The translations under genes were made by a program, and so were the position numbers. Positions 52,150 through 60,472 of a stretch of 64,000 nt of DNA are shown here, in pieces; positions within the stretch are counted from its first letter, which is position 1, and the number at the start of each line of letters is the position of its first letter. The notes beneath the pieces were generated by a model, which made no database searches, was not told the origin of the DNA, and saw nothing but the letters and a program-made list of their open reading frames with translations. Source of the DNA: CBFFRJ01 sp051486985 (GTDB lineage Bacteria > Pseudomonadota > Gammaproteobacteria > Enterobacterales > Enterobacteriaceae); assembly GCF_051486985.1 (NCBI RefSeq), contig NZ_JAHVDV010000012.1:1-64000 (forward strand), read 5' to 3'.

Positions 52150-53660
52150 TATGCTGCCTCCTTACCGGCACCGCTGGCGGCGCTGACGATGGTTTCTGCC
52201 GTGGCTTCACCGGCGTTGTATTCCGCCACCATCAGCCCTTCATGCATCACAATGATCCTGTCCGCCATGCCCATCACCTCCGGCAGTTCCGACGACACCA
52301 TGATCACCGCTAGTCCGTGGGAGACCAGTTCGGACATAAACTGGTGCACCGCCGCTTTCGAACCGATATCAATGCCTTTCGTCGGTTCGTCGAGGATGAT
52401 CACATCCGGGTGGGTGGCGAGCCATTTGCCGATCACGACCTTTTGCTGATTGCCGCCGGAAAGGGTTTCCACTGGTTGTTTCCAGCTAAAGGCCTTCACC
52501 TGCAGGCGTCTGGCGTATTCATCCGCCAGCGCCCACTCTCTGGCATCGTTGAGCACGCCGTTGGGGTTGAGTTTGCCAAGCTGCGGCAGGCTGATGTTCT
52601 GGGCAATCGGCAGTTCAATGATCGCTCCCTGCTTTTGGCGCTCTTCCGGCACGCAGACAATCCCGGCCTGAATGGCATCCGCAGGCTGACGGAAATGCAC
52701 CGCTTTGCCATTGAGGACGATCTCGCCAGAGGACGGGCGGGAAACGCCGGAGAGCGCCTGCATCAACTCGGTACGCCCGGCACCGACCAGACCGTAGAAG
52801 CCGAGGATTTCCCCCTTACGCAGAGAGAAATTGATATGGGCAAACTCGGTAGGGTGACAGAGATCTTTCACCTCCAGCACCGTGTTGCCCCTTTCACAGA
52901 CCACTTTCGGGTAGGTCTGGGTGATGGCGCGCCCGACCATCATCGACACCATGCGTTCCTCGGTAATATCCTGCATCGCGCCGGAACCGATATAGACGCC
53001 GTCGCGCAGAATGGTGTAGTAGTCCGCCAGTTCGAAGATTTCATCGAACTTGTGCGAGATAAAGAGGATGGCTTTTCCCTCGTTTTTTAAACGCTCAACG
53101 ATTTGATAAAACTCCAGAATTTCATGCTGAGACAGTGCCGCCGTGGGTTCGTCGAGAATCACTACCTGCGCTTCGAATGACAGCGCACGGGCAATCGCCA
53201 CCATATGGCGCTGGGCGATGCTCAGGGTTTTGAGGGTGGCACGTGGATCAATCTGCACTTCGAGGCGGGTCAGGATATCCCGTGCCTTCTGATGCATGGC
53301 GGGCCAGTCGAGCTTTTTCAACAGACCCTTGCTGATGTACTGACCGACGAAAATGTTCTCGGTGACGGACAACTCGTCGAACAGTACGGTTTCCTGGTGT
53401 ATGGCGGTGATCCCCACCTTGTGCGCAGATTCCGGTGTCGGAAGCTGAATGGGAATGGCTTTATAAAGGATTTCGCCCTCTTCAGGCTGGTAAATACCGG
53501 TCATGACTTTGACCAGCGTGGACTTGCCCGCGCCGTTTTCACCGATGAGGGCGGTGACGCTGCCGGGCCAGAGGTCGAGCTGCACGTTCTCAAGGGCACG
53601 CACACCAGGGAATACCTTGGTGATGCCTTTGAGGGACAGCAGGGGTGTGGATGCCGTCAT
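52149..53660 (-). CDS. Sugar ABC transporter ATP-binding protein
   Basis: A 503-residue double ATPase like RbsA/MglA/rhizobial RhaT. The first domain has Walker A GENGAGKST, Walker B VVILDEPTAAL and a weak signature LSIAQRHMV. The second has a degenerate Walker A (VGAGRTEL), signature LSGGNQQKV and Walker B VIILDEPTKGID, as is normal for the family. The ATG at 53660 follows GGAGAA; in-frame ATGs upstream (53672) or in the repeat would put the site inside the protein. Confidence 0.92.
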   Translation of the reverse strand: MTASTPLLSLKGITKVFPGVRALENVQLDLWPGSVTALIGENGAGKSTLVKVMTGIYQPEEGEILYKAIPIQLPTPESAHKVGITAIHQETVLFDELSVTENIFVGQYISKGLLKKLDWPAMHQKARDILTRLEVQIDPRATLKTLSIAQRHMVAIARALSFEAQVVILDEPTAALSQHEILEFYQIVERLKNEGKAILFISHKFDEIFELADYYTILRDGVYIGSGAMQDITEERMVSMMVGRAITQTYPKVVCERGNTVLEVKDLCHPTEFAHINFSLRKGEILGFYGLVGAGRTELMQALSGVSRPSSGEIVLNGKAVHFRQPADAIQAGIVCVPEERQKQGAIIELPIAQNISLPQLGKLNPNGVLNDAREWALADEYARRLQVKAFSWKQPVETLSGGNQQKVVIGKWLATHPDVIILDEPTKGIDIGSKAAVHQFMSELVSHGLAVIMVSSELPEVMGMADRIIVMHEGLMVAEYNAGEATAETIVSAASGAGKEAA

Positions 53661-53679
53661 AATGTTCTCCATAAAATTT

Positions 53680-54113
53680 CCCCTCACCCCACCCCCTCTC
53701 CCCATAGGGGCGAGGGGCTCGATCGGTTCCCTTCTCGCCTGAAGGGCGAAGGGCTCGATCGGTTCCCTTCTCGCCTTAAGGGCGAAGGGCTCGATCGGTT
53801 CCTTCTCGCCTTAAGGGCGAAGGGCTCGATCGGTTCCCTTCTCGCCTGAAGGGCAAGGGGCTCGATCGGTTCCTTCTCGCCTTAAGGGCAAGGGCTCGAT
53901 CGGTTCCCTCTCGCCTTAAGGGCAAGGGCTCGATCGGTTCCTTCTCGCCTGAAGAGCAAGGGTTCGATCGGTTCCCTCTCGCCTTAAGGGCAAGGGCTCG
54001 ATCGGTTCCTTCTCGCCTGAAGAGCAAGGGCTCGATCGGTTCCTTCTCGCCTGAAGAGCAAGGGCTCGATCAGTTCCCTCTCCCCTGTGGGGAGAGGGTT
54101 AGGGTGAGGGGCG
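53680..54113. repeat. Repeat array 2 in the rha operon (34-36-bp unit)
   Basis: Eleven copies of a unit containing CTCGATCGGTTCC and a near-palindromic TCTCGCCTTAAGGGC part. TCGATC begins at 53719, 53755, 53791, 53826, 53862, 53896, 53930, 53964, 53998, 54032 and 54066. The spacing is 34-36 bp at first and then exactly 34. The left border is CCCCTCACCCCACCCCCTCT and the right border is AGAGGGTTAGGGTGAGGGG. Each unit can fold as a short hairpin with a linker. It lies between the binding-protein gene and the ATPase gene. Confidence 0.95.
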
Positions 54114-54119
54114 AAGTTG

Positions 54120-55106
54120 TTAGAAAATTTTCGAGAACTTATCAATGTTGCTGGCGTCGTAGACGAACGGCTCTGCCATTGCGCCACTGCCGTCGGCATC
54201 CAGTTTCACCTTGCCGAGTTTGCCCATATTGGCCTCGGTTTTGGTCGCCGTCCCTTTCACTAAGTCATCGGCCAGGTACGTTGCGGCATAACCCAGATCG
54301 ATGGGGTTCCAGATGGCGAAACTTTTCGTCGCCCCGGATTTCACCGCACCGGCCATTTCAGACGGCAGGCCAAGACCCGTGACGTACACTTTGCCAATCT
54401 TGCCCTGGTCTTTCACCGCCTGCGCTGCCGCCACGATGCCCACGGAGGACGGGGAGACAATCACCTTCAGGTCCGGGTAAGATTTCAGCAGGCCAACCGC
54501 TTCGCGGTAGCTCTTATCGGAGAGATCGTCACCGTAGGCAACGGTGACCAGATTGATGGACGGGTACTTCGGCAGCACCTTTTTCATCTCATCAATCCAG
54601 ATGTTCTGGTTGGTGGAGGTCGGCGTTGCGCTGAGGATAGCCACGTCCCCCTTTTCCACATTCAGTGCTTTCAGCGCATCGGCCGCCAGCTTGACGTTGG
54701 TTTCGCCAATCAGGGCATTGTTAGACGGGTTCAGGTGAATCTGACGACCGCCTTTCGCCACGCCAGAGTCCCAGGAGACGACTTTAATGCCGCGCTGCAT
54801 GGCTTTTTTCAGTACCGGGACCACGGCATCGGGATCGTTGGCGGAAATCGCGATCGCATCCACACCCTGAGCGATCAGGCCGTTAAGCACTTCGATCTGT
54901 GCTTCTGCGGTGGTGGTGGTCGGGCCGGTATAGATAACTTTGACATCACCTAACTCTTTGGCAGCTTCCTGCGCGCCGGTGTTTGCTGCTTCAAAAAAAC
55001 CATTTCCTAATGATTTCGCTACAAGGGCAATTTTGACTTCTGCTAAAGCGGAACCGGACAACGCCAGAGCGGCAACGGTGAGGATTAAGCTTGTCTTTAT
55101 TTTCAT
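54120..55106 (-). CDS. Rhamnose-type ABC transporter substrate-binding protein
   Basis: A 328-residue periplasmic binding protein with a Sec signal peptide (MKIKTSLILTVAALALSGSA, cut near LAE-VKIA). The mature part is of the RbsB/LsrB class (Peripla_BP_4), with IALVAKSLGNGFFEAANTGA and GVDAIAISANDPDAVVPVL. It resembles the rhamnose-binding protein named RhaS in rhizobia, a different protein from the AraC-type RhaS below. It is preceded by ERIC elements and followed by array 2. Confidence 0.9.
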   Translation of the reverse strand: MKIKTSLILTVAALALSGSALAEVKIALVAKSLGNGFFEAANTGAQEAAKELGDVKVIYTGPTTTTAEAQIEVLNGLIAQGVDAIAISANDPDAVVPVLKKAMQRGIKVVSWDSGVAKGGRQIHLNPSNNALIGETNVKLAADALKALNVEKGDVAILSATPTSTNQNIWIDEMKKVLPKYPSINLVTVAYGDDLSDKSYREAVGLLKSYPDLKVIVSPSSVGIVAAAQAVKDQGKIGKVYVTGLGLPSEMAGAVKSGATKSFAIWNPIDLGYAATYLADDLVKGTATKTEANMGKLGKVKLDADGSGAMAEPFVYDASNIDKFSKIF

Positions 55107-55127
55107 TGCTTTTACTCCACTGAGTTA

Positions 55128-55253
55128 GATTCCCGTCGTCATTCGCATTGCAGGTGCGTTGGCGTTCTCACGAACCCCGGTTACTTACTGTTGTAAGCGC
55201 CCGGAAATTCGCTGCGACGCTGCCTTCCTGCACTGCGAAATCCATAGGAATAG
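55128..55253. repeat. ERIC element, diverged copy
   Basis: About 126 bp that align with the ERIC copy 50 bp to its right: TTGCAGGTGCGTTGG, CGGTTACTTACTGTTGTAAGC and CTGCCTTCCTGCACTGCGAA occur in the same order. The ends are degenerate. Confidence 0.8.
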
Positions 55254-55276
55254 ATTGTTTGCAGGTAACAGAGTTT

Positions 55277-55302
55277 CCCCTTCGGATCGTTGCCCGAAGG
55301 GG
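55277..55302. repeat. Hairpin between two ERIC elements
   Basis: CCCCTTCGG and CCGAAGGGG form a perfect 9-bp stem with an 8-base loop. There is no T-run on the minus strand, so it is a structure in the message rather than a clear terminator. Confidence 0.6.
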
Positions 55303-55305
55303 TTA

Positions 55306-55430
55306 TATACCCGTCATACTTCAAGTTGCAGGTGCGTTGGCTTTCCTCGCTCACCCGGTCACTTACTCTTGTAAGCTCCCGGAGATTCACTGCGTCGCCG
55401 CCTTCCTGCAACTCAAATTATTTAGGGTAT
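55306..55430. repeat. ERIC element
   Basis: A full-length 125-bp enterobacterial repetitive intergenic consensus. It begins TATACCCGTCATACTTCAAG, has the core CACTTACTCTTGTAAGCTCC and ends CAAATTATTTAGGGTAT; the tips are inverted repeats. It lies 9 bp from the rhaD stop codon. Confidence 0.92.
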
Positions 55431-55439
55431 TAGACGTTC

Positions 55440-56270
55440 TTAGTGGTACAGCTCTAATGCACTGGCCAGCGGGGTGACGCCAAAGCGTTTACCCAACGCG
55501 ATCAACTCTTCGCGGGTGATGGTCTGCTTCATGCCGCCCATGGAGTAGACTTTCACCAGCACTTCTGCAGATTTCTCCGCGGTATCGATAAGACCAAAGG
55601 TCTCGTCCAGCGTCGGGCCGCTGCCGAAAACGCCGTGGAACGGCCACAGCACCAGTGAATGTTTGTTCATCGCCTGGGCGGTAGCCTGACCGATTTCGTC
55701 AGTACCCGGCACCATCCACGGCAGAATGCCTACGCCGTCCGGGAAGACCACCAGACACTCGGTGCTCCCTTCCCACAGTTTGCGGGTGATAAGATCGGAA
55801 TCATTCTCCAGCACGTAGGTCAGGGCGATCAGGTTGGTGGCATGACAGTGCATGATGACACGGTCTTTGCCGTCGGTAGCCTTGATGCGCTCGCAGTGTG
55901 ACAGGAAGTGGGCCGGCAGTTCAGAGGTCGGCACCGCTTCGTTCGTCAGACCCCATAGAATGTGGTAGCCCGCGCCGTCGCTGTCCACTTTTACCACACC
56001 GAGGTTAGCGGCAGGGTCGAGCTGAACGTTACGGAAGAATTTGCCGGAACCGGTGACGATAAACGGCGTGTTGGCGAGCAGCGGCATCGGCTGGCTCAGC
56101 GCGATATAACGCGGCTCAGCATGGAAATCAGCTTCATAGGGGGCGATGTCAGCATCATCCAGACGCAGCGTCAGGTTACCGCCGTTGCGCTCATCCCAGC
56201 CTTTAAGCCAGGCATCGCTGGTGGCTTTGATCATGCCCTGGGTGAACCAGGCGTTGATAATGTTCTGCAT
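55440..56270 (-). CDS. rhaD: Rhamnulose-1-phosphate aldolase
   Basis: A 276-residue class II zinc aldolase that splits L-rhamnulose 1-phosphate to dihydroxyacetone phosphate and L-lactaldehyde. Zinc-binding histidines are in HCHATN and WPFHGVFGSG, and the substrate segment GNLTLRL is near residue 30. The ATG at 56270 gives MQNIINAWFTQGMIKATSD, as in E. coli (274 residues); upstream starts are repeat sequence. It stands between rhaA and the binding-protein gene. Confidence 0.97.
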   Translation of the reverse strand: MQNIINAWFTQGMIKATSDAWLKGWDERNGGNLTLRLDDADIAPYEADFHAEPRYIALSQPMPLLANTPFIVTGSGKFFRNVQLDPAANLGVVKVDSDGAGYHILWGLTNEAVPTSELPAHFLSHCERIKATDGKDRVIMHCHATNLIALTYVLENDSDLITRKLWEGSTECLVVFPDGVGILPWMVPGTDEIGQATAQAMNKHSLVLWPFHGVFGSGPTLDETFGLIDTAEKSAEVLVKVYSMGGMKQTITREELIALGKRFGVTPLASALELYH

Positions 56271-56302
56271 AGTCTTTCGGTTCCTGTTTAATCGGCGAGG
56301 TT

Positions 56303-56525
56303 TTCCCCTCACCCTAACCCTCTCCCCAAAGGGGCGAGGGAACTGTTCGGTGCGTTCCATAACCCCGGTGCACTGGAGCGGGGGAACGGTTTGGTACTCT
56401 CCATAACCCCGGTGCACTGGAGCGGGGGAACGATTCGGTATTCTCCATAACCCCGGTGCACTGGGGCGAGGGAACGGTTCGGTCTTCTCCCTCTCCCTTT
56501 AAGGAAGGGGGTCGGGGCGAGGGTC
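56303..56525. repeat. Repeat array 3 in the rha operon (44-bp unit)
   Basis: Three copies of CCATAACCCCGGTGCACTGG start at 56357, 56401 and 56445, a period of exactly 44 bp. The block opens with CCCCTCACCCTAACCCTCTC CCCAAAGG and closes with CTTTAAGGAAGGGGGTCGGG. Internal palindrome GGTGCACTGG/CCGGTGCAC is GC-rich. It lies between rhaA and rhaD. Confidence 0.9.
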
Positions 56526-56527
56526 AA

Positions 56528-57787
56528 TCACCCGCGGTTACTCAACACCTCTTTCTCATAAGCGCGTACGCTCTGGAGCCACTGGCTACCGGCCGGTGTG
56601 TCGTGACGCTGGCAGTACATCTCCCACACGGCCTGCCACGGCAGGCATTTCTGCTCTTCCAGCAGTGCCAGGCGCGCGGTGTAATCACCTTCGGCTTCCA
56701 GTTGACGCAGTTGCTCAACCGGCTCCAGCAGGGCACGCAGCAGAGCTTTCTTCATATTGCGGGTACCGATGACCCAGGCGGCGATACGGTTGATAGAGGC
56801 ATCAAAGAAATCGAGGCCGATGTGTACGCGGTCGAACAGGTTGTGACGCACAATCTCGCTGGCAATCGCCTGGGTTTCGTCGTCCAGCAGCACCACATGG
56901 TCACTGTCCCAGCGTACCGGGCGGCTGACGTGCAGCAGCAGGCGCGGCACATAGAGCATGGCGGCGGAGATTTTGTCGGAAATCACTTCGGTTGGGTGGA
57001 AGTGGCCGGCATCAAGACACAATGCAGTCTGGCGACTGGCGGCGTAGCCCAGGCAGAATTCGTTGGAGCCAACGGTGTAGCTCTCTGCCCCAATGCCAAA
57101 CAGTTTGCTCTCAACGGCGTCAATGTGATGCGCCTGGTCGAACTTCTCGCTCAGCGCTTCGTCAAGGGCGGCCATTAAACGCTGACGGGGGGCGAGGCGG
57201 TCAACGGTGATGTCTTTCATGCCGTCCGGTACCCAGATGTTCATTACCGACGGCGTGCCAAGCTGCTCACCGAAGTACGCAGAAACGCGACGGCTGGCCT
57301 TCACGTGGTCAATCCAGAACTGACGGATTTTCGGGTCGGCATGGGAGAGGGTAAAGCCATCGGCGCTCAGCGGGTGTGAGAAACAGGAGGGGTTAAAGTC
57401 CAGACCCAGTTTGTTGGCTTTTGCCCACTCAACCCAGTTTTTGAAGTGTTCAGGCCTGATGGCATCGCGACTGACGGTGGGGCCTGCTTCATGATAAATC
57501 GCATGCAGGTTCAGGCGCTTAGGACCTGGGATCAAACTCAGTGCCTGTTCCAGATCCGCTCGCAATTCAGTGGCGCTACGCGCTTTGCCCGGATAGTTGC
57601 CGGTCGCCTGAATGCCGCCGGTCAGGCTGCCTTCCGGGTTTTCAAAACCAGCAACGTCATCGCCCTGCCAGCAGTGCATGGAGACCGGTAGTCTGTCGAG
57701 CTGGCGCAGCGCCTCTTCGACATCAATGCCTACTGCATTGAAGCGCTGTTTAGCGATTTCCCAGGCGTGTTCAAGTTGAGTGGTCAT
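56528..57787 (-). CDS. rhaA: L-rhamnose isomerase
   Basis: A 419-residue TIM-barrel isomerase converting L-rhamnose to L-rhamnulose. Metal ligands are in ESKLFGIGAE, CLDAGHFHPTE and GLDFFDASINR. It is the same length as E. coli RhaA. ATG 57787 is preceded by AAGGAG; a TTG six bases upstream is in frame but unlikely. It overlaps rhaB by 4 bp. Confidence 0.98.
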   Translation of the reverse strand: MTTQLEHAWEIAKQRFNAVGIDVEEALRQLDRLPVSMHCWQGDDVAGFENPEGSLTGGIQATGNYPGKARSATELRADLEQALSLIPGPKRLNLHAIYHEAGPTVSRDAIRPEHFKNWVEWAKANKLGLDFNPSCFSHPLSADGFTLSHADPKIRQFWIDHVKASRRVSAYFGEQLGTPSVMNIWVPDGMKDITVDRLAPRQRLMAALDEALSEKFDQAHHIDAVESKLFGIGAESYTVGSNEFCLGYAASRQTALCLDAGHFHPTEVISDKISAAMLYVPRLLLHVSRPVRWDSDHVVLLDDETQAIASEIVRHNLFDRVHIGLDFFDASINRIAAWVIGTRNMKKALLRALLEPVEQLRQLEAEGDYTARLALLEEQKCLPWQAVWEMYCQRHDTPAGSQWLQSVRAYEKEVLSNRG

Positions 57788-59253
57788 GCGCAAAGCTCCT
57801 TAGTCTGTCGTTTTTGCTGAAACCGCACGACGTAGCGGGCAATTTCGTTATCAGGATTGGGGGTGTAGGTTGTCAGCGCGTAGCTCGCGGCAACAACGTC
57901 ACGAAAAGCATCGACACTCTTCAGTTCGTTCAGTGTCATCAGTTGCACGCCAATATTGCCAAGGGTGGAGGCTTCAATCGGGCCTGCCACCACGGGCAGA
58001 CCGCAGGCATCGGCACAAAGTTGGTTCAGAAGCTGGTTCTGGCAGCCGCCGCCGACAATATGCAGTTGGGTAAAGGGTGTACCGCGAAGGCGGGCGAGCT
58101 CGCTCAGGACATCGGCATAGAGCAGCGCCAGGCTGTCAAAAATGCAGCGTGCCAGCTCGGCATCGCTGTGCGGCTCAGGCTGCTGGCTTTCGCGACAGGC
58201 GGCCTGGATCTCCTCACTCATATTGCGCGGGTTGATGAAGCGTTCGTCGTTGGGGTTGATAACGAACTGGCATGAAGGCAGCGCGCTGGCCCCGGCAATC
58301 AGCGCAGGCAGGTCTTCCACCTGATGCTCTTTCAGTACGCGCTGGAGCAGCCATAAGCCCATGATATTTTTTAGTACCCGGTAACGCCCTTCCGCCCCCC
58401 CTTCGTTAGTGATATTGGCGGCCAGGGCCTCGTCACCGGTGTAAGGCGTGGTGCTCTCAAAACCCATCAGCGACCAGGTGCCGGACGCGAGATAGGCGGC
58501 GCTGGTATGTTTCAGCGGCGAGGCGATGACGGCGCTGGCGGTATCATGGCTGGCAACGGCGACGACCGGAATGGCCTCGCCCTGTGGGCTGTTCCAGTGG
58601 CCGATCACATTGCCCGGATGCGTCGGAGTACCAAACCAGGATGCGGGTACGCCCGTCCAGTCGAGCAGCGTATCGTCCCAGTTGTCGGTTTCAATATTGA
58701 CCAGTTGGGTGGTGGTGGCATTCGTGTATTCCCAGTTCAGATTACCGGTCAGGCGGAAGCTGAAATAGTCAGGGATCAGCAGAGCATGTTCTGTTGCGTT
58801 CACGACGTCCGGCTGCTGCTGGGCGAGGGCATAGAGCTGATAGAGCGTGTTAAAGGGGAGAAACTGAATCCCGCTGCGGCGATAGATGTCGGCTTTGCCG
58901 AGTGCCGCCTGGGCGCGTGCCATGATGCCATCGGTGCGGTGGTCGCGATAGGAGACGGGGAGGCCTACTCGCTGCCCGTGTTTATCAATCAGTACATAAT
59001 CCACGCCCCAGGTGTCGATACCAATGCTGTCGATCTTCACACCCTCGGCACAGGCTTTTTCCAGCCCCAGACAGATTTCATCTTCAAGCGCGTCGATATC
59101 CCAGCAGTCGGCACCCTGTTTTTTTTCCAGATAATTGGCGAAGCGATGAACTTCACGCAGCGTGAGCATCCGCTGTTCTGTCGCGTAGCAGGCCAGCATT
59201 ACGCGGCCGCTGGAAGCACCAAGATCGACGGCGACACAATGGCGAAAAGTCAT
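57784..59253 (-). CDS. rhaB: Rhamnulokinase
   Basis: A 489-residue FGGY-family kinase that phosphorylates L-rhamnulose at O1. N-terminal VAVDLGASSGRVMLA is the ATP/phosphate motif, DTWGVDYVLID carries the catalytic Asp region, and VASHDTASAVIA and HIVGGGCQNQLLNQ are the adenosine motifs. It is the first gene of the rhaBAD... operon and divergent from rhaS. Confidence 0.98.
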   Translation of the reverse strand: MTFRHCVAVDLGASSGRVMLACYATEQRMLTLREVHRFANYLEKKQGADCWDIDALEDEICLGLEKACAEGVKIDSIGIDTWGVDYVLIDKHGQRVGLPVSYRDHRTDGIMARAQAALGKADIYRRSGIQFLPFNTLYQLYALAQQQPDVVNATEHALLIPDYFSFRLTGNLNWEYTNATTTQLVNIETDNWDDTLLDWTGVPASWFGTPTHPGNVIGHWNSPQGEAIPVVAVASHDTASAVIASPLKHTSAAYLASGTWSLMGFESTTPYTGDEALAANITNEGGAEGRYRVLKNIMGLWLLQRVLKEHQVEDLPALIAGASALPSCQFVINPNDERFINPRNMSEEIQAACRESQQPEPHSDAELARCIFDSLALLYADVLSELARLRGTPFTQLHIVGGGCQNQLLNQLCADACGLPVVAGPIEASTLGNIGVQLMTLNELKSVDAFRDVVAASYALTTYTPNPDNEIARYVVRFQQKRQTKELCA

Positions 59254-59556
59254 GGTGAGGTCCTTGTGAGAGTTGTTACCCCCACTCTAAAAAAAGGACG
59301 CTCAGGTAACCTTCTTGTTACTGACAGTCGCCATGAGGGACTGGCAAGAAAGCAAAGGTGAAAGTGAGAGAGTTCACACTTTCGGGTAAAAGTGAGGCGC
59401 GTTACAGGTGTGACGGATGCCGCAATTCCTGATCTTTCACGCGCTTTCTTAAAAAACCGACAGGCTTTGCCGCGTTTGCGGTCAAAAATTCAAGGTGCGA
59501 ATCGTTACCCTTAATTACTATTTTGAGAACATTTCTCATTAGTGAGTAGGGCAATC
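59254..59556. promoter_or_regulatory. Divergent rhaB/rhaS control region
   Basis: A 303-bp non-coding gap. A CRP site (minus strand TGTGAACTCTCTCACT) is at 59363-59378. Nearer rhaB the minus strand reads CTGTCAGTAACAAGAAGG (near 59305-59325), almost the same as the E. coli rhaBAD promoter start region. The segment between, with CTTGCCAGTCCCTCATGG, is where RhaS should bind. On the rhaS side a TGTGA half-site (59409-59413) and repeats around AACCGACAGGC and GCGGTCAAAAATTC may be the CRP and RhaR sites. Confidence 0.75.
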
Positions 59557-60393
59557 ATGACCGTATTACACAGCGTGGATTTTTTTCCTTCGGGCATCAC
59601 GCCAGTGGCTATCGAACCGCGATTGCCCCAGGCGGCATTTCCTGAGCATCACCATGATTTCCATGAGATTGTTATCGTAGAGCACGGCACGGGTATCCAT
59701 GTTTTTAATGGTCAGTCGTATACCATAAGCGGTGGCACAGTCTGCTTCGTGCGCGATCATGACAGGCATTTATATGAACATACTGACAACCTCTGTCTGA
59801 CCAATGTGCTCTACCGCTCGCCGGATGCGTTCAGGTTCCTGGCGGGCTTAAACGAACTGCTGCCACAGGAGCAGGATGGTCATTACCCGTCCCACTGGCG
59901 CGTTAATCAGTGTGTGCTTCAGCAGGTTCGCCAGATAATCGGCCAGATGGAAACGCTGGGGGATGGGCTGGATATGCCGACCACCGCTAACCGCGAAATT
60001 CTCTTTATGCAGTTGCTGGTGTTGCTGCGAAAAAGCAGCCTGGAAGAGGGGGCAATCAGTAACGATGCGCGACTGAATCAGTTGATGTCCTGGCTTGAGG
60101 ATCATTTTGCAGAAGAGGTGTGCTGGGAGTCACTGGCAGACCAGTACGCGCTGTCACTGCGAACGCTGCACCGCCAGCTTAAAAGCTACACCGGCCTGAC
60201 GCCGCAGCGTTATCTCAACCGCCTGAGACTGATTAAAGCGCGTCATATGCTGCGTCATGGGGATGATAGCATCACGGATATCGCTTATCGCTGCGGTTTT
60301 GGCGACAGTAACCACTTTTCAACGCTTTTTCGCCGGGAATTTAACTGGTCACCGCGTGATATTCGTCAGGGACGCGATGTGCAACTGCAATAA
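59557..60393 (+). CDS. rhaS: AraC-family activator RhaS
   Basis: A 278-residue activator of rhaBAD responding to L-rhamnose. The N-terminal cupin domain (FPEHHHDFHEIVIVEHGTG) binds the sugar. The C-terminal pair of helix-turn-helix motifs includes ALSLRTLHRQLKSYTG and ITDIAYRCGFGDSNHFSTLF. ATG 59557 matches the E. coli start MTVLHSVDFF and length. It precedes rhaR by 79 bp. Confidence 0.97.
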   Translation: MTVLHSVDFFPSGITPVAIEPRLPQAAFPEHHHDFHEIVIVEHGTGIHVFNGQSYTISGGTVCFVRDHDRHLYEHTDNLCLTNVLYRSPDAFRFLAGLNELLPQEQDGHYPSHWRVNQCVLQQVRQIIGQMETLGDGLDMPTTANREILFMQLLVLLRKSSLEEGAISNDARLNQLMSWLEDHFAEEVCWESLADQYALSLRTLHRQLKSYTGLTPQRYLNRLRLIKARHMLRHGDDSITDIAYRCGFGDSNHFSTLFRREFNWSPRDIRQGRDVQLQ

Positions 60394-60472
60394 CGGTAAC
60401 GAGAAGGCTGTCACCGATTTTGTTTTGTAAATCAGCTAATAGTTACCGGTTGTCTTAGGCTGAGGTGATGTT

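Noticed and set aside
53680..54113. CRISPR array suggested by regularly spaced repeats of about 34-36 bp
   Set aside because: The units are directly contiguous with no unique spacers between them, and no cas genes are nearby.
53740..54199. Open reading frames across repeat array 2 coding Arg/Pro/Ser-rich repeats
   Set aside because: They arise because the units lack stops in some frames; the unit length is not a multiple of three throughout, the frames differ between segments, and there is no conserved protein or ribosome site.
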